The notes under the pieces: generated by a model
Databases searched by the model: none
What the model was told of the DNA's origin: nothing
The model's input: the letters and a program-made list of their open reading frames with translations, nothing else
Origin: Hydractinia symbiolongicarpus
Taxonomy: Eukaryota; Cnidaria; Hydrozoa; Anthoathecata; Hydractiniidae
Length of the DNA stretch: 64,000 nt
Assembly (NCBI RefSeq): GCF_029227915.1
Contig: NC_079883.1
Location: forward strand, 26,848,001 to 26,912,000
Direction: 5' to 3'
Translations under genes and position numbers: made by a program
Part shown: one piece after another, positions 51,431 through 63,863 of the stretch
How the letters are laid out: every line of letters begins with the position of its first letter
Position numbering within the stretch: position 1 is the stretch's first letter

Positions 51431-52186
51431 TCATGCGCGCGTTGTAGGACCCGTTGTTGATGTTGTTGTAGATTTTACGCAATTAAAATTATCCCATTGA
51501 AGTACTGTTAGGCTGTATCTGTCACAAAATGAACCATAACACCAGTTGGAAGAAGGATCATATCCTCTACTGATTTCTTCGCCAGGTTTATAATACCTGC
51601 CATTATAGTAGCATCCCTTGGGAGGTGTCGTTGTTGATGAGGTCGTAAATGACATTGTAGGGACAGTTGTTGATGTTGTTGTAGATTTTACGCAATTAAA
51701 ATTATCCCATTGAAGTACTGTTAGGCTGTATCTGTCACAAAATGAACCATAACACCAGTTAGAAGAAGGATCATATCCTCTACTGATTTCTTCGCCAGGT
51801 TTATAATACTTGCCTTTATGGAAGCATCCTATTGGTGTTGTCGGAATTGTTGTTGTTGTTGTTTCTGTTGTTGTTGTTGAAGGAGTGATAGCTTCTCGTT
51901 TGCCTTTACAGTTCAATTTATTACGAAATACAACATGGCCATAATCATTACAGTACCTCCACCAGCACCAACTGGTTCTTGCACGATATACTTTTTTGAT
52001 GCTGTCACCAGGCTTATAAAACTTCCCGTTGTAAACGCATCCTCTCTTAAAAGAGTGACAGTTGGAATACGAAAGCGCAAGAAAAAGTACAAAAATTGCT
52101 AAAATGGAAAAAATTAATTTAAACTTTGTGACAAAGGCTATGGTGAAGTAGATTGTTACCCTAGCAAAGATTGAATATTTAATCAA
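51431..52186 (-). CDS. Secreted protein with three four-cysteine (VWC-like) modules and Thr-rich linkers
   Basis: The frame runs 251 codons. A hydrophobic stretch at about 24-41 (ILAIFVLFLALSYS) is a likely signal peptide or anchor. Three modules follow, each with four cysteines in the same spacing: Cys 50, 74, 79, 93; Cys 121, 145, 150, 165; Cys 192, 216, 221, 236. Each begins GC-aromatic-x-x-G-x-aromatic-YKPG. Linkers (100-118, 168-189, 239-249) are nearly all Thr, Ser and Pro, typical of O-glycosylated mucin-like spacers. Modules 2 and 3 are almost identical. The first-residue call is uncertain: TTTTTTCCATTTTAG at about 52101-52115 (minus strand) looks like an acceptor, so the true start may lie in another exon. 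Related in layout to short von Willebrand C-like domains, but the match is loose. Extracellular or mucus role inferred. Confidence 0.75.
   Translation of the reverse strand: MIKYSIFARVTIYFTIAFVTKFKLIFSILAIFVLFLALSYSNCHSFKRGCVYNGKFYKPGDSIKKVYRARTSWCWWRYCNDYGHVVFRNKLNCKGKREAITPSTTTTETTTTTIPTTPIGCFHKGKYYKPGEEISRGYDPSSNWCYGSFCDRYSLTVLQWDNFNCVKSTTTSTTVPTMSFTTSSTTTPPKGCYYNGRYYKPGEEISRGYDPSSNWCYGSFCDRYSLTVLQWDNFNCVKSTTTSTTGPTTRA
51466..51822. repeat. Recent tandem duplication of a protein module
   Basis: About 147 bp at 51466-51612 recurs at 51676-51822 with only a few differences (for example GTTGG/GTTAG in the middle). It covers one cysteine module and its linker, so the third module is a recent copy of the second. 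Confidence 0.9.
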
Positions 52187-53584
52187 TTCTCATTGGACGG
52201 TAAGCTGGTCCAAATCTACAAACGATGCAAGCAAAAAAGTGTTCGCAGTTTTGTGATATTAAATGTACAGGGTTTTTTTATCACAATTTTTAAATTACGT
52301 AATAAAAAAAAAAAAAGAAAAAATGAAGGCAGAGAAGAACTAGCTATAAAGCATTTTTTAATTTTACTGACTTCAAAATGTAAGAATATTTTTTGCTCTG
52401 CAATTTTTTCAAAACATGTTTTCTATTCTAGATTGTTTGATGCATAAAATTTGATTAGGTTAATTTCTCATTGCATATATGAACTAAACTTCTTTCTTTC
52501 AAAGCGACAACTGCAACGGGTCTGTTACACGTTGTAAAATTTGCTAAAGGCTAATTTTATGTTTTCAGGTTGTAGAATATATTAGGAAGAGGCAGATTTT
52601 TGTCAAAAATTTAAGAATGCTGAGGCTGAAGCGAAAAAACACTATTCTCATAAAATATGTGTAGCCTATGGAAAAAAGATAGACTGGTTTCATCCAGGAG
52701 AAATCCATCCCCCCTTGTTAGATCAATCTTTCTCAATCTAAAAGAATAGCACCTACCGAAAGTAAACATCTTGCTTTTTCATGATAAGAGAAAAAATGTC
52801 GTTGTTGTTGTAGCGTAACAAGTCTTAAACAAATATTTTTTTCTCTCATAGTTACCTTAACATTCGCGTACCTAAATTTAGTAAAGAATGTTACCAAATA
52901 AACATTTTTGTTATTCTTGACGACTTGGTGTTTATAAGCTGTTCAAACAAGTTTTATGTTTGTTTAGTGATTTAGCTTTCGTCAGCGATATTTGTTTTCA
53001 CACTGCTGTAAAATTTAAAGTCATTAGGAGAGAAATTTTGGCGGGAAGAAAATATGATTGGAGGGAAATTTTGCAGAATTGGCCGAATTTAATTTAGCAG
53101 ATGAAAATTTGGCGAAGAAAAAAAAAGTAATTTTAATGTTAAATTTAATTTAAAATAATTGACGGAAAACGAAAAATAATTAGTTTTGGCAAGAATTTAA
53201 TTTAGCTGTTTTATATCAAATCACCAAATCTTCTTCCCTTAATTTAACGCAATATCTTTAAAACTTCCAATTATCATATTCAACAGGTATTGGTGAGGAA
53301 CTGCAGTACACCAACCTCCCTGTCTTAATATGGTTGTTTCGACAATGTCAAATAATTCACAACGGTTAAAAAATAACGAAATTTGAGCAAATATTCCAGC
53401 TTTTACAAATTTGCTATTACCAACCCCCTCCTTTAATCCTTCATTAAACATACACAAAATAATTGAAATAAACATTCATTTTTAGTTTTCCTATACATAA
53501 CAAATAAGTACTTAAAAAATCGATAAAAAGTTTATAACATTACAAAAAATAATAATAAAAAGATGTGTTGGCTGTCCTGCTGAA
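52187..53584. other. Gap between two minus-strand genes
   Basis: AT-rich DNA without a supported gene. Short repeats like GGAGGGAAATTTTGC occur at 53030-53100. Confidence 0.6.
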
Positions 53585-56500
53585 CTATAAGTATGGATGA
53601 CATCTTTGTTGAAATCCATTTGGTGGAAGATGATGCTCTCTGTGTTGCGTTCTTTGCACTGGCGTATTTAATGTGCTTTCAAATTGAGGTGAATGCGATG
53701 TATGTTGTTTGAAGGGAATAGCACGTTGGTCGAAGGGAATGGTATGTTGTTCTAAGGGGAAGGCATGACGCTTGAGGGGGATGATATGATGCTCGAACGA
53801 GACTGTGTTATAGTCAAACGGAAGGGCATTGCTTTGATAGGTTTGGTGCAAATCTTCTTGGAAACGTGTCTGCATAAAGTTAGGCGGGATACGTAGGCTG
53901 GGTGGACATTGTAAACTAGGTATAAACGTAGCTAGCCTGTGTTTAGTTGATTTTTCGTTGGATATGTTAGAACAGAATGCCATGTTTTGGTCCCATTGTT
54001 GGTATGGGATAGCTTGAGGCTTATTTACTAAAAAATTATCAATCGTTTTTGAATTTGATGTCGGGTTTTCATACAAATCTCGCATAGTTGGGTTAATAAA
54101 TTGTCTTTTCATTGTTCTGTTTGTACATTCATGCTCATTATCGTTTGGAACCCAACGGGTGGTAAACGTATTAGTTTTTTGGTCTTCTTTGTTTTCTTTA
54201 TTAGGCATGATTTTAGTTGTGTCATCTATTCCACCCACATTTTTGTCAGTCTACATGTAAAATTACGAAACGTCATTCAAAAGAATTCGGTATAAAGAAC
54301 AATTATGCAAACTTTAGTACAGAAAGCCTCAGCTATTTTAATCTCGAAGCCTAATTTCAATTGTTATTAGACTCCAAAGTTCACCCCTTAATTTTTCAAC
54401 CTCCTTCCCTAACCCCGCTACCTACTATTAGAGACTCGAGAATCCACCCCCAATATTCCAAGCTCCTCCCCTAACCCCCGCCCTCTACTATTGAAGACTC
54501 AAGAGTCCACCTCCCCACCTAATATTCCAACTTTATCCCCTAACCCCCGCCCCCTACTATTGGAGACTCGAGAGTCCACCCCCTAATATTTCAACCTCCT
54601 TCCTTAACCCCAGGCCTCTACTATTGAAGACTCAAGAGTCCACCTCGTAATATTTCAAACTCCTCCCCTAACCCCCACCCCCTACTATTGGAGACTCGAG
54701 AGTAATTCAAGAAACTAACCATTGATGAATTATGTAATTCGTGCATAACTTTCATCATGTGTTTTTTCATACTCGAGTTTTGATCTTCTAAAATTTTAAT
54801 TCGATTTCGTAACTCTTCATTACAGAGCAACGCCGCAGTCTTCGACTTCAAAAATTGTTCAATAAGACGGTTCAATTCCTAAAAGCAGTAAAAATCGATA
54901 TTAGAAAAGTAACAAAATGTTTTTATCTCAAAATTATTTTCAGGGGTCGCGGTAATAATTGGAGAAAAAAGAAGGTTTAAAGCAAAAGCGGCACAACCGT
55001 ACTAAATTAAAGGAAATAAAAAAACAATTTTTTTGAACACTATATTTTGTTTTTTTCTTTTATTTTTTATCACTCTTTTTTTTTTCGTTTTTTTGATAAA
55101 TTTCTCTACCACTTCTCGCCCTTTCTCGGCCATTTTGTTCATAAAATCTTGGTTTGACGAAATGCAACAATATTCCTGGATGCAGTTATATGTGTCAACT
55201 CATGGATGTATCAATAGCCCGTTTTAAGCAATGTTGCGCAAAAGTTAAGGCGCACACGTTTCTAAGCTGTTGAAAAGATCCCAGTCGCAAATGATAACAA
55301 ACTTCTTGCGCCTAGCCTCCAGAACATGGTAGAATGGATCGAGGAGGAATTCAATTGCATATCAAACGACAAGGATATGATTTCTAAGCCTGTAGTATAA
55401 CAACAACGTACAAATCAAAAGTTCGAAGTGGCACATTTTATGAGACATGTATGGAGATCACGAAGAAGATGAAGACCCCTTTTTAGAACTTGTTAAGGAA
55501 ATTGTAAAATTTCCCTTTTTAAAAAAAATAGATAATAAGAATAGAAACCAAAATAGAAAAAAACTTCTCTGATCAGACCGTCTAGCTCTGTAATTAGGGG
55601 AAAATTCGACCTTTGTCGCATTAAATTAGAGAAAAAAAACAAAGGAAGGAAAAACAAAGAGAGTCGCGCTAAAAATTAGAGGAAGTAAATTAGGCATATT
55701 TAGAAAAGAAGGCCACATGCGTTAAATAGAGGACTCGTTAAATTAAAATAATAATAATAATAATATTTTTTTCCGATTTAAAGGAAGAACTAGTTCAACT
55801 TGAACACCATTTAAGTTGAGATAGTTGTAGATGAAAAAAATATGTAGTAGCCAGAAGACCCAGCGTAAGTTTTCTAACCACTGGAAAATCGGAATAGCTG
55901 AGGTGGGGAATATTACGATGGGTCGCAAACGGATTTCCTGCCGTCAGAATACTGACCGCGCTTTTTGATTGGTTACTTCTATTGTTCTTTACTTACGTGA
56001 TCATTATGGGGAAATTCATTGTTTTTAGCGCGATTAGTCTCACTAACCCAAACAATATAATTAATTCTCGTACTTATTAAGAAGGTGGGACGTGACCACG
56101 CTGGGTTTGTGTTCATTGGTTGATGTTAATTGGTGGATTTAGATTTTAGGGATTTGTTCTGACACATTCGCTTGCGTCTAAGGCTTTCGTATAAGAGAAT
56201 CTGAATTTTGATGTCCTCGAAAAAACACTTAATTAACTAGAGTAGGTAGAACTTTCGATGAGCAGATTTAGTGAAAATCGAATCCACGCCTAAACTTCAT
56301 CGCTTAGTTGCCACACGACCTTTAGAAATCATCCTTAGATCTCCTCCCTAATTCTCCAAAAATTCGTCTCGTGATCAATGTAAGCTTTTTTATAAGAACT
56401 TATCGTTTTTGTAACTAAGAACAAATTGATTCTTTTCAAATACTCTTTGAAGTTAGGTAAAGATTATGTCATCTTTTTCTTTATTTTTCATATTTTTCAT

Positions 56501-56780
56501 ATAACTAGCTAGACATAAATTTTAAAGAAATTTTAATAAGTAGATATAAATAAGAACAGATGTTCTTATTTTTAAGAATAAAATAAAAACAAATCAGGCT
56601 GAAAAAGACTGGAAAAATAAGAACAGCTAGCCACGAGTCATATTCCGACAGTTTGTGGTGTATAAAGGCGTAACTCACCAATTCCGTTTGTGTGGCTTTC
56701 TCCTCGCATTTCGGTTGAACAAACGCTTCCAAACTTTCACTATCGAGAGGTTCGTTTTTTATGTTCACCAGAGGCTCCAT
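53585..56780 (-). CDS. Unrecognised 308-aa protein: SUMO-type motif, coiled coil, heptapeptide repeats
   Basis: Exons 56679-56780, 54720-54878 and 53585-54250 join in phase 0. Exon 1 starts MEPLVNIKNEPLDSES; IKNEP fits the SUMO-attachment consensus common in transcription regulators. Exon 2 (about 35-87) is a predicted coiled coil: LNRLIEQFL, LCNEELRNRIKILEDQNSSM. Exon 3 is polar and probably disordered. At about 230-275 it has a loose 7-residue repeat in which Pro-Phe or Pro-Leu is followed by acidic/basic and His/Gln residues (IPLKRHA, FPLEQHT, IPFDQRA, IPFKQHT). It ends QQRCHPYL. The intron before exon 3 holds a 64-68-bp minisatellite. A nuclear regulator is a possibility; no DNA-binding domain is visible. 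Confidence 0.7.
54365..54706. repeat. 64-68-bp minisatellite, about five copies
   Basis: Each unit has CTACTATTGGAGACTCGAGA, TCCACCCCCTAATATTTCAA and CTCCTCCCCTAACCCCCGCC. The last copy stops just before the splice donor of the exon at 54720-54878. C-rich relative to the AT-rich surroundings. Confidence 0.9.
54879..56678 (-). other. 1.8-kb intron of the SUMO/coiled-coil gene
   Basis: It contains an (AAT)n microsatellite at 55746-55766 and, at 55950-56000, a stretch like 34171-34220 (ATACTGACCGCGC then TTTGATTGGTTACTT). The repeated block suggests a dispersed element. Confidence 0.5.
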
Positions 56781-56943
56781 GTTTTAATTGTTATGTTGGC
56801 TGAGTATCTGTTATAAATAAATCTGCAAAATAGAGTTTTGTTATTATTATGCTAATTCGAATGTCGTTTATCCGAACACCCGCTATTTCGAACAAACTTC
56901 TCGGTTCCACGATACACACAAAAATAATGATTTTATAATTAGG

Positions 56944-57243
56944 AAGTTAGGTAGTTGGAAAATTAGTAGTTGGAGAGTGAGGGAGTTGGAGAGTGGGGGA
57001 GTTAGAGAGTTAGTAGTTGGAGAGTGAGGGAGTTGGTGAGTTAGTAGTTGGAGAGTGAGGGAGTTGGAGAGTGAGGGAGTTGGAGAGTTAGTAGTTGGAG
57101 AGTGAGGGAGTTGGAGAGTGAGGGAGTTGGAGAGTTAGTAGTTGGAGAGTGAGGGAGTTGGTAGTCGGTGAGTGAGGTAGTTGGAGAGTTAGTAGTTGGT
57201 GAGTGAGGTAGTTGGAGAGTTGGTAGTCGGTGAGTGAGGGCAA
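56944..57243. repeat. Purine-rich minisatellite (GTTGGAGAGTGAGGGA)n
   Basis: About 300 bp of nested 11-32-bp units made from GTTGGAGAGT, GAGGGA and TAGTAGTT. A minus-strand ORF in it (LPTLQLPHSPTT type) is an artefact of the repeat. It ends 43 bp before the transposon at 57286. Confidence 0.95.
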
Positions 57244-57285
57244 CTCCCTTACTCACCGACTTCATGTGAACTACTATTGCCGATC

Positions 57286-58354
57286 AGGCATATGAGAAAA
57301 GTGGGACCCGATACCCTATGTGATACCCGAGACCCAATACCCAATACCTTGATACCGAGACCCGAGACCCTGATTTTTTTATTTATTAATTTTTTTTCGG
57401 CGATGTTTTATTTTAATAAAAATCCTAATTCTTTCTAATTAGTTTCTTATTTTTCAACCTAACATATGGAAGATGATGTGTTGGTTTATTCCAAGCAAGG
57501 CGTACGTTCATCACAGGATTTGGCGATACATATGCGAAAATTGCTAAAACTAAAATGCTAAAACTAAAGAGAAAAACGCGGGCAAAAAGAAAACGAAGGT
57601 AACTCAGAGATGAAAAGGGCCAGCTAACGTCAAAAACGTTCCAATTACAAATTTAAACGATCCATCAGCTCCTGCACAAACACCATCTACACTACCGTTA
57701 CTGCAGCCTACTGCTACTTCACAGACACATACTTCATATTTAACGCCACCAATATATTATCTGCGCCTTTAATACAAACATAATCAATACTACCATCAAC
57801 TCAACCTATTACCTATTCCACCTTCAACAACAGTTAATAAAACCAGTACCACCTGTACCAACAGATAATGATTATGTTTTGTTCCTTTTCAACTACGCCC
57901 ACAAGAATGTATTAACTTGATGGTTGTGGAGTAAATTTTGGACAATATACAAAATTTAATCGTGGTTTCGAAAACGAAAAGGAGTTATTTCGACCCTACA
58001 AGAAAAAACAAACATACTCTAATGAATTTAAAAAAGTCTAATATCACTTCAATCATTCATGTTTTTGAGCAGACAAAATAATTTTTTTATGGTAGTTTCA
58101 TTTTGTAGTTCCTGGTGATATAAAACCATTCTTGAGCCAGCAGCATATTCGCATATTACGTGCAACAAATATTTTCGTATAGCGAAGAAATATACATAAC
58201 AAAATGTGTTTTTATTATCGTTCATATTAAAAATAAAAAAATAATAATATAAAAAATAAAAAAATATCAGGGTCTCGGGTCTCGGTATCAGGGTATTGGG
58301 TCTCGGGTCTCGTGTATCACATAGGGTATCGGGTCTCACTTCTCTCATATGCCT
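57286..58354. mobile_element. Non-autonomous DNA transposon, hAT-like, 1069 bp
   Basis: Inverted ends of about 90 bp begin AGGCATATGAGA and contain repeated GACCCGAGACCC/GATACC words. The exact 8-bp word TGCCGATC flanks both sides (57278-57285 and 58355-58362), a target duplication length typical of hAT elements. The interior has no full transposase. It keeps two coding-looking scraps on the plus strand: about 57469-57562 (MEDDVLVYSKQGVRSSQDL) and about 57650-57770, rich in Pro, Thr and Ser. These may be remnants of captured or ancestral genes. Confidence 0.9.
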
Positions 58355-60707
58355 TGCCGATCACTGATTGAAGATTCCGCTCTCTATCTGTAGACTTGTA
58401 CATGTTTAAAAAATTCAAGTCAATGCTGAATAGCTAGCTAGTTGTCTGGTATTACGCCATTAAAAAAGTTATAAGCTTTTTTACTTTTTCATTTTACATT
58501 TTTACATATACTTTACATTTTTAATTTTTATATACTGGCAAGTTTTGCTGCTTATCTCCTTCAGCTAGATTTGGGTTTAAATTTCTTGAAAATCTACGAT
58601 AAATGGGTCATAGTTTGGCAAGCCAAACTTTTTCTTTTTCTAGACTCACATTTTCATTTTGACATTCATAAACAACACTCCGTGGCGGTTAGAAACATAA
58701 ATATAAAAATACAAAAAAGCGCCGCGTCTCCAAGTGCCACCATTAAACGTGTAAAATCACCGTAAAATTACCCTTTCTGACGCTATCTCATTAAAAAATC
58801 ATTAGGAGAAAGTATTTTTCAATCTTGGTTTTGTCAACACCTGGGCCTTAGATTCATCTCACGTTGTTTCAAGAAACCAACCAGAATACTTCCAACCTGC
58901 ACCGAGCTGACATTTTTGTGCTGCGCTATAAATCGTTGGGATATATAAAAACATTTAAAGAATTATATTTTGCTGGTGTTGCTGGAACCCTGTACTTTAA
59001 ATAGAAAATTTCATTAGAAGTGAGTGTGATTTAGTGTTGCAATACCTCCAACGGAATTTCACGCATCGGGTGTTAAAAATATAAAAAAATAACAGGCTCT
59101 ACGAAAGAGAGCAAATACGACTTTCCACTTCGTTACCGTGAAATTTAGCAGCTCTCCCCTCGACGACTACCTAAAAATAACTCAAATCCACGACTCAAAA
59201 TTACCTATTTTCGATTCCCACCGAAGGTGTGTCGTCTCCAAGAGATAAAACGTCAACGCTCATCCTCATCGCCTTGGTAAAAATGATAGTCATAGAAGAA
59301 AACCCTTCTAATAATTTTCTGCTAAAAACAAGTTGTTTTACAAAGTCATACGCATGTTTTAGCACTGTTCAGGCCGACATTTCGATGAGGAAAGACACCA
59401 TCGCACTCACTCAGTGAGAATTGCGGTATATTATTTTAATTTCATCCTTGGTCGAAAGATCCATGAGTTTACTAACCCGTCCAACTGAAAACATATCAAC
59501 ATGTCATATATAGATACGTAAATAAAATAACACAGGAATCATCATTTAAAAAATATTTGCTAATTTAAATTAATCGTGTGTTTCATGCTTAAAATGTAAC
59601 AATGCTAGCAGGTGCTCTATTTCAACTCTCATGTTGATGGCACAATAAGTGTAAATCATTTTTGAATGATCACATTACGTCAACCGTTTGTCTTTATTTT
59701 TGCGCATTTTTTCATATAAACAAAAGCGATCAACATTTTCGTAAATTCACAGAAGAGTTTTTTGAGTATCGTCTGAACGTTAATGTTACATGAATGTTTA
59801 CAAAAGTTAAAACATTTTGCGATCTTTTTGCACATGCGCAAGCGTTTCTGTAGGTAGAAAATATAAACAACAACAGATCACATTTATTTATTTCCAATGG
59901 ATTAATTCCAATGGATCTTTTGTTACCCAAAAAATCTTAATCCTCATTAATAGCCATTTTACCCTGTGCGAGTCCTGCTTTTTTTATCTACACAAAAGTG
60001 CGCGCATGCCCATTGTTCTCAAAATAAAATCAAAACAACTACGTCACGCGGAAATTGGTCTATACGTGGCTAACTTCTTACTTATTATAAGAGACAAATT
60101 ATTTTAGTTAAAGTTAAGCACAACCTTGTATTTACATTTTTAATATAATTATTACAGTACAAACATAAAAAACATTTAAAATAAAATTTTAAAAAAAAAT
60201 ACCTAACTACACCACATGCAGTTTCAGTTTAGACTTCGGTTTGGCCTTGGCTCATTTACAAAATTGCGAATGATTAACGTGAAGATAAACTAAGGCTACC
60301 TTTACACAACGCTTTTCTTAAACAAGATAATCTACTGTCCTTTGCGAAGTAACCTTGGAGGCCAGCGACCCCCTGTTCTTTTTGATCACATGACATTCTG
60401 AAATTTTTAAATTGCTTTTAAAGTGTCAAACTTCCAACAGATTTTTATATAAGTGCTGGTCAAATCGTTACAGCGCGAAACACGTAAGCATGCGATCAAA
60501 AATCGGTAAAAATGGGGCCAACTGTTTGACCATAGTAGCAGGACTAGGTTATGAGAAGAGCATGTTTTAGAAGGATTGTGCTATCCAGTAATTACAACAG
60601 TTAGTAATCTAGGTAGAACAATCAGGTCTTTAGCAACTAAAATTTTGAAAATATAATTTCTTTTTGTCCATAAAAAGAGTCTTGTAAAGAAATGTGCGCG
60701 CAATCTT

Positions 60708-60826
60708 TTCGTCCCCAGGGTTTGTTGGCTGTTGTCAAAGCCACTAGATCTTACTTGACGCTAACAAGTTTCTTCGCCGCCGGTCTCGATGTCAAAAAAG
60801 CAAAAACTTCTGGAGATGAGGTTGGT
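60708..60826. mobile_element. MITE-like element, CTCGTCCCCAGGG family
   Basis: TTCGTCCCCAGGG on the left and TCTGGAGATGAGGTTGG on the right, inverted with mismatches, 119 bp. Confidence 0.5.
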
Positions 60827-61456
60827 GCCATTACAAGGGTTAATTAGAATAAATTTCACAAAGAACGTTTTTTACGAATTTTGAGCTACGGAAGAAAATG
60901 CAGCTAAATGGAAACGAGACTTCGCAACCATGCAACCACGTTTTTAAGTTTATAGCTAGTGCGCATGTGCTGACTCGTGATATGAAAGAAGCCCAAACGC
61001 ATCCTCGTACTAACAGTTTTTTGACATAAACCATCTCTTTTGGTAGGGGAATGGTACAAACGTACAGTTCGTACTTGAAGTTCATGATTAAATTTCCTGT
61101 GATTGTATATATTACGCCCTTGTGACTTTTCCTCTAAAATGGCGCAAGTGTGAACGCACTTAGTACGAAATGCAGATTTGCAGCGCCGCGGAACAAGAAC
61201 GCTTGAGTGGAAAGGAAAGTAAAACAGATGTATAACAAAAATAAATATTTCTTATCACTTTAAATTTCGTAACACAATATATAACTTAGACAATGACGAA
61301 TAAATTCAGTGAATTAGATAAAACATCAAAAGAAAAACGTGAGGAAACATAAAAGCAGTGCGCACACCACAGTAAATATTTCCACACGTTTTCACGATAT
61401 AGTTAAGCCGATACACATAATTTTTATAAGCATATGAAAATTTGAGAACCGGCTCA

Positions 61457-61527
61457 GCAAACCTCGTCCCCAGAGTTCGTTGGGCTTTTTATATTTGGAC
61501 AGTCTGAGAACGAAGTTGCTGGCTCGG
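61457..61527. mobile_element. MITE-like element, CTCGTCCCCAGGG family
   Basis: CAGCAAACCTCGTCCCCAGA on the left and TCTGAGAACGAAGTTGCTGG on the right, inverted with mismatches, about 70 bp. Confidence 0.55.
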
Positions 61528-62544
61528 GGTATGCTTAGCAAACGTTTTTTTAACAACCCCTCCTGGAAATAAAATTTGTTTATTTTCAGTACACAAAAGT
61601 ATGCTTATTCTTTAGTCAATCTGAGCCTCGACATGCTTATAAATATCATGCTTATATACAAAAAAAACATACCCCGTTTAGATTGCATATTCAAAGAAAT
61701 AGTGAAACATCTATCGTTGACTAAAAAGCGTGGTCCCCCAAAAAACTAAAATATTGTACAATAGTTTATACCATGGTTGCATCTCCACAACATTCAGGAA
61801 TAACTCAATTCAAAAAATTTATAATAATCGCCTCAATAATATCATTTAAACTCGATTATCTAATTTTTTTTTGTCATTAAAGTGATTGGGTAACGTTGAT
61901 TTTCACTGGAAACCACACACGAACTATGCCTTTTGTAAGGCCGTATTCACACTTGCAGATAGGCGTCGCTCCGTAATGGCAAGCCTATGCAGACGTTTTG
62001 AGCTGTATCGCTCATACAACTGAATAAAGAGTTAAATTATTCTCCATAGCAAATCACCTAGACTCGATGTCCCTAGTCTGGGAATTATTCACAAAAGTAA
62101 TTTATCAAAACAGAATAAGAAAACAACGCCCACCCAAAAATCAAGTGTTTTACAAACGCCTCCTATTGTAACGCCCTCTTCTTATGAAAAGAGGAATCTA
62201 AGTCAGCAAAAGGATTAACTTACATAATTTTAGAATATCAACTTACTGTATACATTTATAGCATTTTTTCAAATAAACAAGACTCAATTTCTGGTTCCTA
62301 ATCTGCCATAATAGTAATAACAAAAAAAAACTATTTCTGATATTTGCAATAAAAAACATTTTGGAGCGATACCTATCCGCAGTGTGGTCACACGTTTTAA
62401 GTAAAAACTGAAAAAATAAAAAACGAGATGACAAGAAAATAACTAACCAGTACGAGGCTAATAATTATCATAATTAAAAAGTACTGGGAACGAAAGGAAT
62501 TAAATATTTCTGATTTGTATTAAATAATGTATAAATTAATAAAA

Positions 62545-62613
62545 CTACACAATTTCGTTCCCATACCCTCGCAGTTTTCTTGGGGCTGGCTATGGGGAAG
62601 AAATTGTGTAGAA
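62545..62613. mobile_element. MITE-like element, CTCGTCCCCAGGG family
   Basis: CTACACAATTTCGTTCCCAT on the left and TATGGGGAAGAAATTGTGTAG on the right form a near-perfect inverted pair. Confidence 0.65.
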
Positions 62614-63339
62614 GATTAGCAGAACCCCAGAAATTAGTTATAATTTACAATTTATTTGATTAACAGTTTAGTGTGGATCAGCGCTGCCAGTACGGTTAAA
62701 TGGGGATTTGGACTAAAAAGAATAAATTAGTGTCATTATTAACGTGCAATCTTTTTCAAAGATCTGGTGACAAAGTTGACGGTACAAATACGACATTATT
62801 TGCTAGAATGTGAATCAGTCGGTGTTAGTCGTTAGTTACTGTTGCTAGCGTCAACATTCATTGTGTCGCATAGATAGTGCCGCGAGGAAAGTTTTAAACA
62901 TTCCTTGAAACCTAACATTATGTTTAGAAGTGATAAAACACCCTTTTAAACAAAACATGTTTAGTTCTGCAAATTATACTGTCACATGAAAAACCATGCG
63001 AAGCAACTTTAAGTTGTTTTTCGGCTTAAAACTAAAAAAAAACATTATAAACAGTGATAAAAAAAAACATATATAAAATAAAAAAACAAATGAAACAAAA
63101 ACATAAAAACATAAAAGCAAAGATATGTGCGTCTACTATTATCTTTACTATGATTTTAACGTGCGGAAATAAAATATTTTTATATTCAAACATGCTATGC
63201 ACACATGATATATCAAAATAGATAACCAGATATTTTTCGGTATCAAATCATTCAAAATTTCATAAAACAAAATAAAAAAAAACATTGCAGAGAACTAATA
63301 GAAGTGAAACGCAGCGCGTTGTCATAGTAACACGCGTTG

Positions 63340-63863
63340 TCAACGAAAACCATGTGCGTTGTCTACTGTTTGTCGCAGTCCGTAATTGTTATGACTATAT
63401 ACTCTGTCTTGCTGTTCGATGATTGGTTCATTTTGGTCGTCATTTTCAACCTGTATGTTCTAGTGTAAAATGCACACAATAAAAAACACAATTTAGAAAA
63501 CATTTTTTCATATCACGTGTCTTATCTAGGGAATAAAGAAAGTGAGACGACAAGTTGGATTACACGTCAAAAGGCAAAAATATAAGAAAAATTGCGTTTC
63601 TTTTGCTTAAATATAAAAATCGCGTTTCATCTATTGGTAAGCAAAAAGAAACTCACCCTTTGTTCGTTTGACAGTTGAGCTAGATGTGACGTACTTCGTG
63701 AAATACGATCCGATTGTGGTATTTTAGATTGCATACCGAGATTTTCCCGCGAAGAAGAACGTTTCAAATTTCCTGAACTAATTTTCTCCATTATTTTTTG
63801 GCCTCGATTACTAAATGTGCGTTTTAGACGGGATAATGTAGTTTTGTCTTTTCTTCGTTTTTC
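63340..63863 (-). CDS. 3' end of an unrecognised gene (last two coding exons)
   Basis: Exon 63657-63863 (69 codons, GTGAGT donor, GTGTAG acceptor) joins in phase 0 to a last exon 63340-63450 (36 codons and TGA). An alternative acceptor at 63460 would add three residues in the same frame. The first part is basic and Ser/Arg-rich (EKRRKDKTTLSRLKRTFSN, LKRSSSRENLG); RSSSRE and RISRSTS resemble basophilic kinase or 14-3-3 sites. The tail is acidic and polar (VENDDQNEPIIEQQDRVYS). The 5' part lies beyond the right edge. It could be the disordered C-terminus of a signalling protein; I cannot name the family. Confidence 0.7.

Larger units (their letters stand above)
58363..63339. other. 5-kb gap, with palindromic MITE-like elements
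   Basis: No supported gene. Inverted-pair elements lie at about 60708-60826, 61457-61527 and 62545-62613. Many short ORFs look random. Confidence 0.6.

Noticed and set aside
57041-57265. Minus-strand ORF rich in LPHSPTT
   Set aside because: It is a frame through the 11-32-bp minisatellite, with no start context or homologous neighbours.
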